Below are positions 28,376 to 41,600 of a stretch of 64,000 nt of DNA, piece by piece; position 1 is the first letter of the stretch; every line of letters begins with the position of its first letter. The stretch spans positions 24,599,513-24,663,512 of the forward strand of contig NC_088304.1 of the NCBI RefSeq assembly GCF_032854445.1. Direction: 5' to 3'. The translations under genes and the position numbers were made by a program. The notes under the pieces are model-generated. The model was not told where the DNA came from. It saw only the letters and a program-made list of their open reading frames with translations, and made no database searches. The DNA comes from Liolophura sinensis. Its lineage: Eukaryota > Mollusca > Polyplacophora > Chitonida > Chitonidae.

Positions 28376-28812
28376 ACAGACCTAAGACGTGCACGAGGTG
28401 CGGTGGTTCACAGCTATGGCCTCTGTATATGTCACACAGGCCTAAGACGTGCACGAGGTGTGGTGGTTCACATCTATGGCCTCTATATATGTCACACAGA
28501 CCTAAGACGTGCACGAGGTGCGGTGGTTCACAGCTATGGCCTCTATATATGTCACACAGACCTAAGACGTGCACGAGGTGCGGTGGATCACAGCTATGGC
28601 CTCTATATATGTCATACAGACCTAAGACGTGCACGAGATGCGGTGGTTCACAGCTATGGCCTCTGTATATGTCATACAGACCTAAGACGTGCAAGAGGTG
28701 CGGTGGTTTACAGGTATGACCTCCACATATGTCACACAGACCCAAGACGTGGACGAGATGCGGTGGTTCACAGCTATGGCCTCTATATATGTCACACAGA
28801 CCCGAGACGTGC
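28376..28812. repeat. 60-bp minisatellite, first part
   Basis: Seven copies of a 60-bp unit with 'cctaagacgtgcacgaggtg', cggtggttcacagctatggc and 'ctctatatatgtcacacaga'. Frames read as RPKTCTRCGGSQLWPLYMSH on + and CDIYRGHSCEPPHLVHVLGL on -, both repeats of a 20-codon period and not genes. The array continues after an inserted SINE at 29040-29150. Confidence 0.95.
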
Positions 28813-28813
28813 A

Positions 28814-29039
28814 TGGGGCCTCCGTGGCTCAGCGTAATGACCCAGGAGTCTCTCACCAATGCGGTCGCTTATGCTAGCTTCCTCTCCGGCCGGCCGTACG
28901 TGGGAAGGTCTTCCAGCAACCGGCGGATGGTGGTGGGTTTCCACCGGGCTCTGCCCGGTTTCTACCCACAATAATGCTGGTCGCCGTCGTATAAGTGAAA
29001 TATTCTTGAGTACGGTGTAAAAACCAGTAAAAATAAATA
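28814..29039 (+). repeat. SINE inserted in the 60-bp array
   Basis: Near-complete SINE with head ggggcctccgtggctcag and tail taaaaataaata. A 9-bp target-site duplication, agacgtgca, flanks it: it ends the left array piece and starts the right one. Part of the head is deleted. Confidence 0.9.
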
Positions 29040-29150
29040 AGACGTGCACAAGATGCTGTGGTTCACAGCTCTGGCATCTATATATGTCATACAACCTAAG
29101 GCGTGCACAAGGTGAGTGGTTCACAGCTATGGCCTCTATATATGTCATAA
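29040..29150. repeat. 60-bp minisatellite, part after the SINE
   Basis: Two further, shorter and more diverged copies (agacgtgcacaagatgctgt, ggcgtgcacaaggtgagtgg). Confidence 0.85.
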
Positions 29151-31298
29151 TCTGGCTGAAATATTGCCCACTGAGGTGAAAACATGTTGTCTTCATCAGT
29201 AAACATACTAACAAGCCGGGCGTGGTGACTATAGTGAGCCGGGTTTGTAAAGTACTCCGAGCGTGCGTCAATTCAAGTAACAGTTTCCAAAGGAAGTACA
29301 TCTTCCGTCTGCGCACGAGAAAACAGTAACTTGCTTTTAATGCCGTTACATTTTTAGTTATATGTTTTATCGTGTTTGTCTTAGCCTTAGTTAATAATGA
29401 TTCACCTGAAGGTATAGGAAGTCAGGTGTTTTAACAGCCGCGGAAAGTCCTAAATTGATCGGTGTAAGTTATGGGCGGCATCTCTATTCAACGCTTCTCA
29501 AGACTACACGGATATTCCATCAGGTCGTATATTTTTGGACTATAGCCCGAGGTGTATTTGAGGCCGAAAATGGCGCCCTTTGAAGTGTAGTGCTTGAGCG
29601 TTAAACGTTTAGCATCGATGGTCACATATAATACAGAGCTGTCTTTCATGGAAGTGTCAATAAAAACACTGCTTCTGTCGATGGTAGGAATGTCGTTCAT
29701 GCAATGCAAAATCTTGCTTCTCAACAAGAATTAATTTTCTCCAATATCATAGGACTGACACGTGAACACAAGTCTATCTGATACTATACAAATCTCGGTT
29801 GATTTGAAGGGAGATTTGCCCTACACCAATGGTCTTGCCCATCCTTTGTTTGCGCATGTGAAGTAGGTGCGTAGGTTTCCCGCTCTCATATCCCATCTGG
29901 GCCATATGTGTCTATTGAAATAACACAGAATAGCGCCTATAAAACACCTATCATATAAGCATCAAAATCTTGGTTTAATATGATCAAATCTTCCCATGCT
30001 GTTGTCGCACAACATTTATCATATATGTTCACTTGCGGAAGAGCAGGTATGTAAATTATACCAGAAGTAACATTTGGACATGAAAATATGACTAGGTATA
30101 ATGTCTGGTGATTTAGGCATGGTTTTCCAGTCAGGCAGCAATATACAAGGCAGCTATGTCGTGATCAATCAAGTTGTTCAACCACGATATGGCTGGGATA
30201 ATGCCGATGTGGCCTTAAGCCATAATCATTCAATCATTCATTCATTCATTCAATCAAGTTTCAAATGCGCCTACCAGTGAATAGCCCTCATTACTTTTGG
30301 TTAAATCTTATTGTCAGTCAACATTTGGACTATATTACCTTTCCTGAATCCGTTGGTTTCTTAGCTTGAGTATATTGCTGTCACTCACACCTGTCAACAA
30401 CAACAACAACAAAACAGTGACGTCACAGCAGGTGATCTATTTCAGTAATTAGCAGATGTTCGACACATTATATCTACACACCTCCATCAAGTGTTCACGT
30501 CACCTGGCAGTGAGCTTTTTGGACAATTAACAGTGAAGGTTTCATGTCATGTAATCCATAGGCAGAGCATGTTCATATTCTAGAGGCAAATCAATAATGA
30601 AGATAATGTATTCATTTAATGAAACCGTTGGTAATTGAAATTGTCGTCTTCAAACAGTTATTGGCCAAAATACCATTCAGAGAATATGGTTCAAAAGAAC
30701 ATCTATGAACCGATAGACTAACATAGATATACATCATTCAGTCTTATATAGAAAACTATCAGTTTAAGTAAAAGCACCCATAATGATCAGTTTAATATAA
30801 AATTTGTTGAATTAAAATCGATGGTGTAAAACCAGGAAATTCCGTCCCATAAAACATATCTAAAAATCTGCAAACCCACGGCTTGGGTCCATAGCGATGC
30901 AAATGTGTTAGTTTTAAAAAGAACCAGTATTCGAAGTAACATGTGTATATTGGTCTCATGGAAAAGTTAGTGCATATAATTAAATTTGATGGTGTTAACC
31001 CAGTTATCGGTAAACTACTATTCTAAAAAAATTTGTGTAAAAAAAAAAATTTACCAGCCGAAGGCCTGAATTCGTAGCAATGCATTCTTATACAGAAATG
31101 TAATAGTTTTAGCAAGCATCAGTAATGAAGATAATATATTTGGTTTAGGATACAAGAAAATGTACTGTAAAACGAAGAGTACGGCTATAAGGAAAATGAA
31201 GACATATATGCTGAAAAAATGAGGAAATGAGAATCAACATACTGGGAACGCGGAACCAGCTTAGCGACCTCAGTTCGGACTCTCCCCATAACACAGTT
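29151..31298. other. Intergenic stretch with only a small repeat
   Basis: AT-rich, no gene seen. At about 30130-30260 lies a dispersed repeat end (gccgatgtggccttaagccataatcattcaatcattcattc) whose last part recurs near 41995-42030. A (caa)n tract sits at 30397-30411. Confidence 0.5.
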
Positions 31299-31443
31299 GT
31301 TTTATTTATTTGATTTAGTTTTTTTTTATTTGTGTTTTACGCCGTACTCAAGAATATTTCACTTTTACGACGGTGGCCAGCATTATGGTGGAAGGAAACC
31401 GCACAGAGCCCGGGGGAAACCCACGACCATCCGCAGGTTACTG
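31299..31443 (-). repeat. SINE, 3' half
   Basis: Reverse copy of the main SINE family from the tail through the ctgcggatggtcgtgggtttccc block; head missing. The 81-codon frame at 31297-31542 reads through it and is not a gene. Confidence 0.88.
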
Positions 31444-31949
31444 ACTACAGTTGTTTTGACAGCTACCACTGTTGACGCAACCAAAGCAGGCTACTTAATT
31501 TCCGGATTGACCCCTGGAACCTTAGGAAAACTGTTTTCCTAAGACATTTTGGCGCCCTAAGAAAGTTAAGAAGCCTTGTGTGAACTTTTAAGTTACGACA
31601 AAGTCATATACTCAATACTAATTAAAAACGCCAAAAACCAAGAAATACAATCTAATGTTTCTTGATCCTTTAAGGAAAAGGATGGTAAGGGAATACGATG
31701 ATGTTAGTCATACCAGTTCTAAAAAAAATCATTTATATAAAGCCGCTACGAAGTCGATCCAACAATGAGGAAGTATTTTGGGGGCAGAGGTGTGCCATTT
31801 CAGTCAGAACAGGGTGTTAAATTTTATTGTACAATTAAATACCAAGTGTGGCCGAGTATAATAGTGCATGAGCAAGCATCAACATTTAACTCCAAATAAT
31901 TTAATGTGCAAGAACGTTGATATGGGCGTGAAACACCTGTAGATAAACC

Positions 31950-32150
31950 ACTGTAAACGTCAATCCACTGTACACGTCAATGCACTGTACACGTCAAAGC
32001 ACTGTACACGTCAATCCATTGTAAACGTCAATCCAGTGTAAACGTCAATCCAGTGTAAACGTCAATCCACTGTAAACGTCAATCCATTGTAAACGTCAAT
32101 CCAGTGTAAACGTCAATGCACTGTAAACGTCAATGCATTGTAAACGTCAA
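31950..32150. repeat. 17-bp minisatellite
   Basis: About twelve copies of 'tgtaaacgtcaatccac' and variants (tgtacacgtcaatgcac early in the array). Between 31444 and 31949 nothing else is seen. Confidence 0.92.
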
Positions 32151-32655
32151 TCGGTTTTCCTGAATACTAAGAAATTGTCGCTGAAATCGATAATTAACAG
32201 ATCACGAGTACCATTTGATTAGAAAAATTAGGCGTGTGTAATAAAAGATTGTGTTTACATCAACGCAAAACTGAAGCCGGAACTTGAATCTTCCCAACGA
32301 ATGTCGCTCTTGTCCAAAATTTGTCTGCCGTGAATCTTAATAGACATCAACGATCTCGTAGACGTCAGGATAAACAGGGTCAGAATTTATGTACTTATAG
32401 GTTGGTAATTGAAATAAAAATAGATTTAAGAAATACAGTATGGCCAAATGTGATATCTGAAATATCAAATGAAAAAATCTTGAATACAAGACACAGAAAA
32501 GTACATACATGCTCTTATGCACATTATGGGGCTACGCTGCTGGGATGCTGGGGTTGGGACCAAGTTTCTACCACTAGACTGATGGATGGTTACATAACAT
32601 AAGCTGCTCATTGCTTGATACAGTCTGTGCAGGCCAAGGTTCTTGCAGGGTTTTA

Positions 32656-32892
32656 CTTTTTATTTATTTATTTGATTGGTGTTTTACGCTGTACACAAGA
32701 ATATTTCACTTATACAACAGCGGCCAGCATCAAGGGGGAGGAGGGACCGGGCAGAGCCCATCCGCGGGTTACTGGAAGACCTTCCCACTTACTGCCGGAG
32801 AGGAAGCCAGGAGGAGCTGGACTTCAACTCACAGCGACCGCATTAATGAGAGGCTCTTGGGTCATTAAGCTGCGCCAGCGCGCCAACCGGTT
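32656..32892 (-). repeat. Near full-length SINE with target-site duplication
   Basis: Reverse copy running from the (TATT)n tail to gttggcgcgctggcgca; the first part of the head is lost. Flanked by the direct repeat ggttttactttt (32649-32660 and 32889-32900), a target-site duplication. Confidence 0.88.
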
Positions 32893-32900
32893 TTACTTTT

Positions 32901-34400
32901 TAACTGCATGTTGTAAAAGAATGGGTTTTTCTTTAATCCGATAAAAACTGAAGGCCAGAACCATGTCCTGTATAGAACATAATCCAGTCAATTAAGATTG
33001 CCTTTGTTCATCGATCAGCTTTGTCCAGTCCGTTTGACACTGTATCGGGTATAATGTAGCTAATGGTGTAGAGCTTTTCTATTTCCTGACAGTTAGCGCT
33101 ACATGACACTATGCCCTGTGTCCATTTCTATTACGTCAGCCATTCCAGATGGCGCTTGCTCCGTGTCACACTAATCTTCAACTTCATGACAAATATATCA
33201 CAATTCCAATGCATTTAATTTTTCGTGTTTCAAAACTATTAACCATGCAGCCAATAAAAGTACCTGAAAATGTTTGCAGCGCTTCTTGAAAGGAACCTTG
33301 ACTACTAATGCCAGGCTAATTCATTTCATAAATATCCAAAGCCGAGTTATATGTCCAGGCATACAAAAATAAATGTATATGTCCAGTTTTTCTTTTCGAA
33401 ACTCAAAGAGACAGCGCCTTTGTAACACCATACATTCTTAAATCTGTAATTTATGCAAGTATGCTATTATTTTAATATCCAATTTTATGGAATAACCATT
33501 TGTATATGGTGTACACAAAAACAAAAATAACTGATTCTATATAGTTATTGATTTAACTGCTGTTAAGTTAAGGCCTTACTTAAACGCAGACTGAAAGCCG
33601 CAGTCGAATCAGCGACAGCTGGATTCGAACTCGCGTCAAAGGGCTCGAAATCTCAGTGATTCCGAGCTTTAACCATCTTAAGAATCAACTGATTCCACAT
33701 GATAATGCAAATGCTAATATAGGAATACTGATAAGCAGTGAATATACATAATACGGTTGTGGAGTATATATGGATGATTGTATCCTAACGATATTTTGGG
33801 CATTCGAATGGACGGAGTTCTCTTATTACGCCAGTTATGTGCAACCGTTATGTCAGTGAACAATTCATAAGGAATTAAATGTCAGTTACCTCATTTTGTT
33901 TAAGCTCCAGTGCATGTGTTATCTTCAGATCAGTTGCTGTCAGCTTCAACCCTGTATGATAAGAAAAAAATCTGACTGACAAATATAGTTTATTATTTTA
34001 TTTATAGAAGACAAATTGAATAACATACACGTACATAAATGCACATACACGTACATGTAGAAAACGCCATTCTTGTTTTGAAATGTAATGTATATGTTTG
34101 CCGTGTACGTGCCATTATGCATGTACAAACAATAATAATCAACTAGAAAGGGATTACATAAAATCCAGTTTTTAGATAATATGTATGTAGAGTTCCTTGT
34201 CAGTTTGATCTGTTAACATGGATAATTTGGTATGAACTAAGCTGTATGTCCAGTATCATTTTCTCCCTCTTTCTCAGCCTATCTAACTTCTCTCTTTTCA
34301 CAAGTCGATATATTCCCTACTGTGAGAGGCCATGATTTCTCCATGGCGGATCTTGTCAATGCATTGGTGAGCCATTCAAGCTTGAATCACGTCAGAAATG
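32901..34400. other. Intergenic stretch with nothing recognised
   Basis: No coding potential seen. At 33601-33680 the minus strand has a tRNA-like trace (acgcgagttcgaatccagct), likely a decayed SINE head. Confidence 0.4.
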
Positions 34401-34429
34401 AGACCGCGCTTTTATAAATAGACCAGCTA

Positions 34430-34913
34430 GCATGAAAACCCGTCTAACCAGTTTTGCTGGATTGCGCTCTGCAAGCCTAAAGTCAGCTCGCCGTGACGCG
34501 CTCAAAGGAGTCTTACTCAGTATAACCTATACCTGTCCATAGGTTTAATACCGGTGAGTCTATGTCCGGTGAGTCTATGTTTGGGTGTACCCGTAGACGT
34601 ACAACAACTTGGCGGGGACAAGTCATACAGATATAGGACGGGGGAATCCAACTAGAACACAGCGTTGATGTGCCCTACCGTACAAGGAGACCCTAACTGG
34701 TTTAGGGCTGGGTGGATAGCCATCGTATCGTAGCTAACAATCTTCCCCGACTGGGTAGGGTTTGGGGTGCGGATCGCGCTAATTTCCAAGACTGGAGTAC
34801 AAGAACACCATTATCCCGTGGACTGACAACTTATTAGGACCTGGATCAAAGATACATTCAACTATCTTGATTTAATTCAACGCCAGGAGAAGAAGGAATT
34901 TTGTACCTCAAGG
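34430..34913 (+). other. Possible promoter and non-coding first exon of gene B
   Basis: A stretch visibly richer in G+C than its flanks, ending at a donor-like aag|gtaaaa (34914). Gene B's ATG directly follows a splice acceptor, so it needs an upstream non-coding exon; this is the best candidate I see in the 17 kb before it. No TATA box or start site can be assigned, so this is inference only. Confidence 0.2.
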
Positions 34914-36954
34914 TAAAAACTTTGATCATTATGTATAATGTAGATAAAGCGTATGAAACACAAACCTGTTGACCTGTATTACGTATACTGTACAACTGTT
35001 CCTGTCTTTATTAGCCAGGTATGTACTCTAATCTGAATAATGTACAAGAAATATCGGTTATCATGAATACCTGTTTTTATTATTAGGTAGCAAAAATCGA
35101 TATTAGTCCCGGTAATTGTGTATTTTAGGTATACTTAAACGCAAGACATGACTGACAACATGACCTCTTACTAGCCTAATATTTTAGATCGTATGTGGGT
35201 GATTTATTTTTCATCTATCGTCAGGTAAATCCCGTTTAATGAATTAACTGGATATTTACACGGTGGTTAAGAATGTGATTTCTCTTTACTGAACTGAAAC
35301 TCCATGCTTTCACAACAAAGTGTGTTGTAGCGGTACCCCCTCTCCTCACCACTCCCCCCCCCCCCCCCCACCACAAGCACACACTTTTCCCCACCTTTCC
35401 CCAAACACATGGCAATTAAGGCCTGTGGGTCTGTCGATCGTGGCATGCTGGGACAACTCCCTTCCCTTTCGCAGAAGCACAAGTGCTGTCGCAAATTACA
35501 GAAAGGGGTAAGTTATCTATGAGCAAACGATCTTGTTTTTCCTTACAGGGAAAACGAAAATATATTGACATGCCTAGATAACGCCTTTCTCGTGCACATA
35601 GGTAGATAAAGGTATGCATTTATTCACAAAGGTCATGTTTTTCTTCTTTATTTTTTTTTTGTCGGTCTATTTATAATAACTAAATGTGGCAGTAGGCTAA
35701 AGGTATATTTATATACTAATACAAATATATATTCATATCCTCACCAAACACATCTACTTTGTGACAATTCCGAAATTATAATAACTATATGTGAGTGAGG
35801 TTTTATAAATTAATTTCCACACACAATGAACCTCATTGATACTAAGGATATATGTAGTAGTATTTAATTGGAAGCAAACATATATGTATTATATCCATCT
35901 GATATACAGGACAAAACTTTGAATGCAATTAAAAGGGAATCTCACTGAACTCATTGTACATGTATAATTAGAGTTTAAATTATATATGCATTCTGTAACC
36001 TTTTCTGAAATTTGCTTGTTATTGTAGCATAAGTAAGGCCTCGTTAAAATTTAGTTGTCTGGGCATCGTTTCAGATATATTGGTAAACAGATAGACGAGA
36101 TTATACGCCATTGTTGCTAGAAATTGAAACAAATATACCTTTTCTAGCTATACAGTAGAACCGGTTTGCCTCACTGGCTCTTCCCCCTTGCTACAACAAC
36201 TTCCCACCCACCTGTTGAGTACGCCGTGAAACACCAATCAAACAATCAAATCTACACAAATGTTACAATCAGCCTGTACATCTGTTTACTATATGTATAG
36301 ACAAAAGGAAAGGAATTCACAAGTATATATATATATATATACGTACATCACACCCCAGTTATCATTCCTCCACATGTAACTAACTTCCTAACGCTCGTAT
36401 TAAAAATTCACACATTGGGACACGCATAGTTGCCCATATCATTGTTTGATTCCACTTTGAAATCAAAATGGCACATATGGTTTTCATCTTTATAAATAAG
36501 TAATATCTATATTTACATGTTTTAGGGCATTTATGTTTCAGAGACCCAACAATGAAATGTCTTTTAATTTAACCAACGTTATAAACCTAAATATTGATAT
36601 TTTAGCCGGATATATAGGCCCTATATGATGTACCCTTATAGTTGCCCTATGAGGGTTGTAAATATTAAGGCGTCGCCTGTGTTTTTGGCCCACTTATTCA
36701 ACTGTTCATTGTGAACTGCAGCCTTTCAATGGAACTGATGTCAGATTTCTCTACCACATGCATGGTGAATACAGCATCTTAAACTTAGCAAGTTTTGTAT
36801 TATATTCTGATAATACATTACGTCATCATTCTGGAAACCCATTTCATGGAAGATTTTCTTTAACGGGAATATATTGCTGAATACATGTGCAATATATTGG
36901 GATTTTTGCATTGGATGCCTGTATAAAACTCTATACCATATACCGGTATATTGA
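34914..36954. other. Intergenic stretch with simple repeats
   Basis: Holds a poly-C run (35347-35369), a (TA)n tract near 36325-36340 and a SINE tail trace (36211-36251, gagtacgccgtgaaacaccaatc). No gene recognised. Confidence 0.5.
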
Positions 36955-37796
36955 TGAGTGGACAGTATGCCGGTACATTCATGAGTGACAGTATGCCGGT
37001 ACATTGATGAGTGACAGTATGCCGGTACATTCATGAGTGACAGTATGCCGGTACATTGATGAGTGACCAGTATGCCGGTACATTGATGAGTGACAGTATG
37101 CCGGTACATTCATGAGTGACAGTATGCCGGTACATTGATGAGTGACAGTATGCCGGTACATTGATGAGTGACCGTATGCCGGTACATTGATGAGTGACAG
37201 TATGCCGGTACATTGATGAGTGACCGTATACCGGTACATTGATGAGTGACAGTATGCCGGTACATTCATGAGTGACAGTATGCCGGTACATTGATGAGTG
37301 ACAGTATGCCGGTACATTCATGAGTGACAGTATGCCGGTACATTGATGAGTGACAGTATGCCGGTACATTCATGAGTGACAGTATGCCGGTACATTGATG
37401 AGTGACAGTATGCCGCTACATTGATGAGTGACAGTATGCCGCTACATTCATGAGTGACAGTATGCCGGTACATTCATGAGTGACAGTATGCCGGTACATT
37501 CATGAGTGACAGTATGCCGGTACATTCATGAGTGACAGTATGCCGGTACATTGATGAGTGACAGTATGCCGTTCCAGTGATGAGTGCAGTATGCCGGTAC
37601 ATTGATGAGTGACAGTATGCCGGTACATTCATGAGTGACAGTATGCCGGTACATTCATGAGTGACAGTATGCCGGTACATTCATGAGTGACAGTATGCCG
37701 GTACATTCATGAGTGACATTATGCGGGTACATTGATGAGTGACAGTATGCCGCTACATTGATGAGTGACATTATGTCGGTTCATTGATGAGTGACA
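36955..37796. repeat. 26-bp minisatellite (largest by copy number)
   Basis: About 32 copies of 'agtgacagtatgccggtaca' plus ttgatg. Units alternate between ttgatg and ttcatg, suggesting higher-order duplication of unit pairs. Minus-strand frames of 68-122 codons read MYRHTVTHQCTGILSLMNVP repeats and are not genes. Confidence 0.95.
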
Positions 37797-38354
37797 TTTT
37801 GGGTTCGATTTATTGGTAGGACAAATCATTATTTTGACGACTGCAAAAACAAAGTGGGGGCCGGGGGAAACTTGTCACACGAAGTGACAGTGTTAGCTTA
37901 GAGATTGGAAATAGATTCTAGCAGTTCTTCATACAACTCAAGATTCTGGAGTAAAATATTAAGACATCGACTCTTCTGAATATTAGTTCTCTACATGTAT
38001 CAACTCTGTTTTGGCGATTTTTGGCGTATCTGTTCTCATGCTTTCCCGCCATCATGCATGCATATATGCATTTCCGCCATCATGCATGCATGTATGCTTT
38101 CCCACCACCATGCATGTGTACGTTGAATATTAACTGCACACAGGGTTACCCATGCAATATCGCCAAGAAATCCACCCCAAGCTTTGAAAGGCATTTATGT
38201 TCGGTGTTAAAAGCAGCGCTTTTGAAAAATGGTTTTCCAGGCGCAATTCTCGCGGAATTATTTCAGGATCCTCGTTGACCTTATACATAAGAGTACCTTA
38301 TTTTCATGCATCCTGTTAAAAAAAATCCGAGGAACTCGCAGCTTTCTATGTACA

Positions 38355-38640
38355 TGTATATCACTTACATGGCATAATGGTTAGAGTGTCCACCTCGAAG
38401 ACTTTAAATATGGTAGTGTTGTTGCCTCGCTAGGCGCTCAGCACTGAGGGGTTAGAGCAAGGAAACAGGACTGGTTGGCCCGGTGTCAGTATAATGTGAC
38501 TGGGTGGGGTGTCAAGTTTCCAGCATGATACACCGGCTGTGCATAGACTCGCCCTGCCACAAGAAGACACAGCACATGTAGGCTACACACACCTACTGAT
38601 GCCTCGCCCATCTCAGGCATAGGCCTACCTACATGTATCA
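38355..38640 (+). repeat. SINE-like dispersed repeat, second family
   Basis: Begins 'catggcataatggttagagt' (A-box-like) and continues through ggcgctcagcactgaggggt. Shares organisation with 2530-2826 (cattcagcatgaaggggata). Just before it, 38035-38110 carries three copies of a ccgccatcatgcatgcat repeat. Confidence 0.5.
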
Positions 38641-41600
38641 CTTTATTAAACCATCATGTGATAGACTGAGTTACACTTAACAACCATTCTGTCTGATATG
38701 ACAATAGACGTAGATCCACCACTGTTCCTCGATTTGGCTCAGTTCCCACATGTTTACTGTATACTCTGTTAACAACGACGCCAATATTGGTGTACTTTAC
38801 ATAATCGGCGAATGATGAAAAACATGAGAATCCGCAATGAACAGCGATGCATATGAATCTTGTTACAGAATTCAGCTTGACTTGGCAGTTCTATTTTGTT
38901 GAACATTTTAAAAAAATGGTGGCATAAATTAACGTTTCGGGTTTGAACTCCAAATCTAGTGTTGCTTTGCATGCCTTTTACTTTGTGCACATTGCTATTT
39001 AGGAATAAAGATTGCCAATTTTTTTTTTCGTTTTTTTAATTGTGCGTATTTGGATCATATTTAAGTAAAGTGATGTCAAATCACCTTTTCCCTCTATTTG
39101 TCTACAGAACATTTTGAAAAAAGAAAATAGACATTATGTGTGAAATCATCTGTGAATTACCTCAGGATCATTCTCGTAGTATTGAATATTAGGTGCTCAA
39201 TAATGCCTTTGGAAAACATGGTTGAAAAACCCACCTAACAAAACAACCGTGTTTGTAGAATTTCGTGATAAGGAAATTGTTAAAACGTAAGAGTAAGAAG
39301 TTTAAGTATTTCTGGACACAGTTCTCTGTAGAGTTCAACTTGAGGCACGCATTATTTTTTACTGTATGTACACTTTAACATTAAGAATGTGATATATAAG
39401 CTATATATGTTAGCCCTGTTCTCTCAAATTAGCTTCCTTATTCGGAATGGTCGTCAAGCTTATTTCATGTAGTCAACGCCCTCCAGGTTATGTTTGTCTA
39501 TACCTCTAGATATAGACTATAGTTGTCTTGAACATGGACGACAACTTACGGGGAAAAGAAAAGTTTCTGTTTATGAAAAACTCGCATTGTACTGAATATT
39601 TAGAGGAATACGATGGGCGCAAGTCGTGGCCTTGGGATAGCTATTGGAGCAACAACGCCGTGTTTTACTCTAAAAAAACTAATCAGTTAAAATTTTAACA
39701 GAAGGTCTTTTATCTGAATGATGTTAGAATATGCTGTTATTATTAATAACATAATGTTTTGTCATATTCGACACAATATCCTTTTAGTCTAATACGATCT
39801 TTCCACTGATTTTAATAGAATATAATACTTAACAGAATACATTCCAGCATCACTCAGATAACAGAATTTTTGTTAAATTTAATTTCTTAATTAATTTAAT
39901 TACATTGTTCAGGAAATAGAAAGTATAAGGTGGTATGAAGGTGCAGTCGTGGTGGGTATGATAAATATCCTATAAAATAAGTGTAGCGTATCTGGGCAAG
40001 TGTCCGATTACATTATGGTGTCAGATTTGGTGTCATGAAAGTCTATGACCTTCCATACGTGGGAGGGTTTGCCAGCAACCTGCGGAAGGTCGCGTGTTTC
40101 CTGCACTGCAGGCTCTGTTCGGTTTCCTTATATCATAATGCCGGCCTCCGTCTTATTTATAAGTGAAATACTGTTGAGTACCGCTAAAAACACCCATCAA
40201 ATATGTAAACAAATGTCCTTGTCTTCCAGTGTGTATCGGTTATGTCGGGCCATTTTGATTTATTACCTGTATTTGATATGGATTTGGGATGCCCAGCACA
40301 ATAATACACAATAATTTCAGCTGCTGTATGTATATATGATTGACCCAGTGATTTTATACAAAATACAGGAACACATAATTATCTGCAAAAGTTACAGCCC
40401 CCTGTATCGGCTGATTTACTCGCATCCGCACCATTACTCAAATTGGAAAATCACTGAAGATCGGAACCTGCACGATACATGCATCGTGATCACAAGATCG
40501 AATCCACCTCTCGTTCCCAGGAACTTTTATCTCGATTCTGGCGACAGGTAGTTTAAATGTTAGTACTTTAATGATGTAATAATATCGTTAAAATTATGAT
40601 ATTGTAATATACACCGATACAAATGAATATACCCGGCTTAAATGAAAACGGAAATGATCGATAGGTCATCTCTCCACCACCACCACCCCACACCCCGCTC
40701 CACCCTCAGTGTAGTTTGCGGAGTAAGCACACTTGAGGTGTATCTACCTTAAACCACTCAAGTTCACCATCCATATCGTAACGAAACCTGTCACATTCCA
40801 GTTTATCTGTAATGACACGGGGGTATATTAATATCTTGACAGTTTTCTAATTTTAGATCGGGTTGAAGAGGGCTTCATGGCAGTGAGCAAATTGTCTAAT
40901 TAGTTTCTGACGTCTGGGCTGACGTCTCCCGAAGGTTGTTACACTACATGTCTCGTCGGCTTAATCGTTAAGCAATCGTAGCGTCTTATATAACAACTAA
41001 AACAATTAAGTTGCTGGAAGAGATAGTATGAAAGATTAATGGATGGATATCGCCAGCCGAAGTCTTGCTAAAGCAAACAATCTTAATTTGTTAAAAGATT
41101 CTTCCTAATTTATCGCTAATCCAAGCTGGGTTTTTATATATATTTTTTTTTCATTACTCATTTTTCATGACTCATTATTTCTAGGCCCCGATAACTTAGA
41201 TTATTGCAGTCATATTATTTGCATTTAAAGTATTATCCTTCAATTTAAACTGATCTTTATACTTATGTGTTGGATTATGTGGTACTACTACACGTACCCA
41301 ACTATAAAAGAAGAATGTCTGTCCTTCGGTTTTCTCCAAAGCATTGCTCGGAATTCAATGAAGCGTAGTGTCGAGTATTGGAAAATTGCATATTGTATGT
41401 GCAAATTTGTCAATAACGGATGGCACAGCATTAGTTACCTTTAAATTTCCACCGACTATGTTGGCTTGAAACTAAAAGCAGCTTCTAACACGACTGGAAG
41501 CCATCTTGCGACAAGGGGATGTAACTCTCGTAGCACTATCAGATCGGTAGCGGTGCTCTTGGTATTTTGGAAGATATGGCCTCCAGTAAGTACATAAGTA

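Noticed and set aside
28207-28859. Cys-rich 170-codon frames resembling zinc knuckles (CTRCGG)
   Set aside because: 20-codon period exactly equals the 60-bp repeat unit, and the opposite strand is equally open.
28376-29150. CRISPR-like regular array
   Set aside because: Units are directly adjacent with no unique spacers, in animal DNA.
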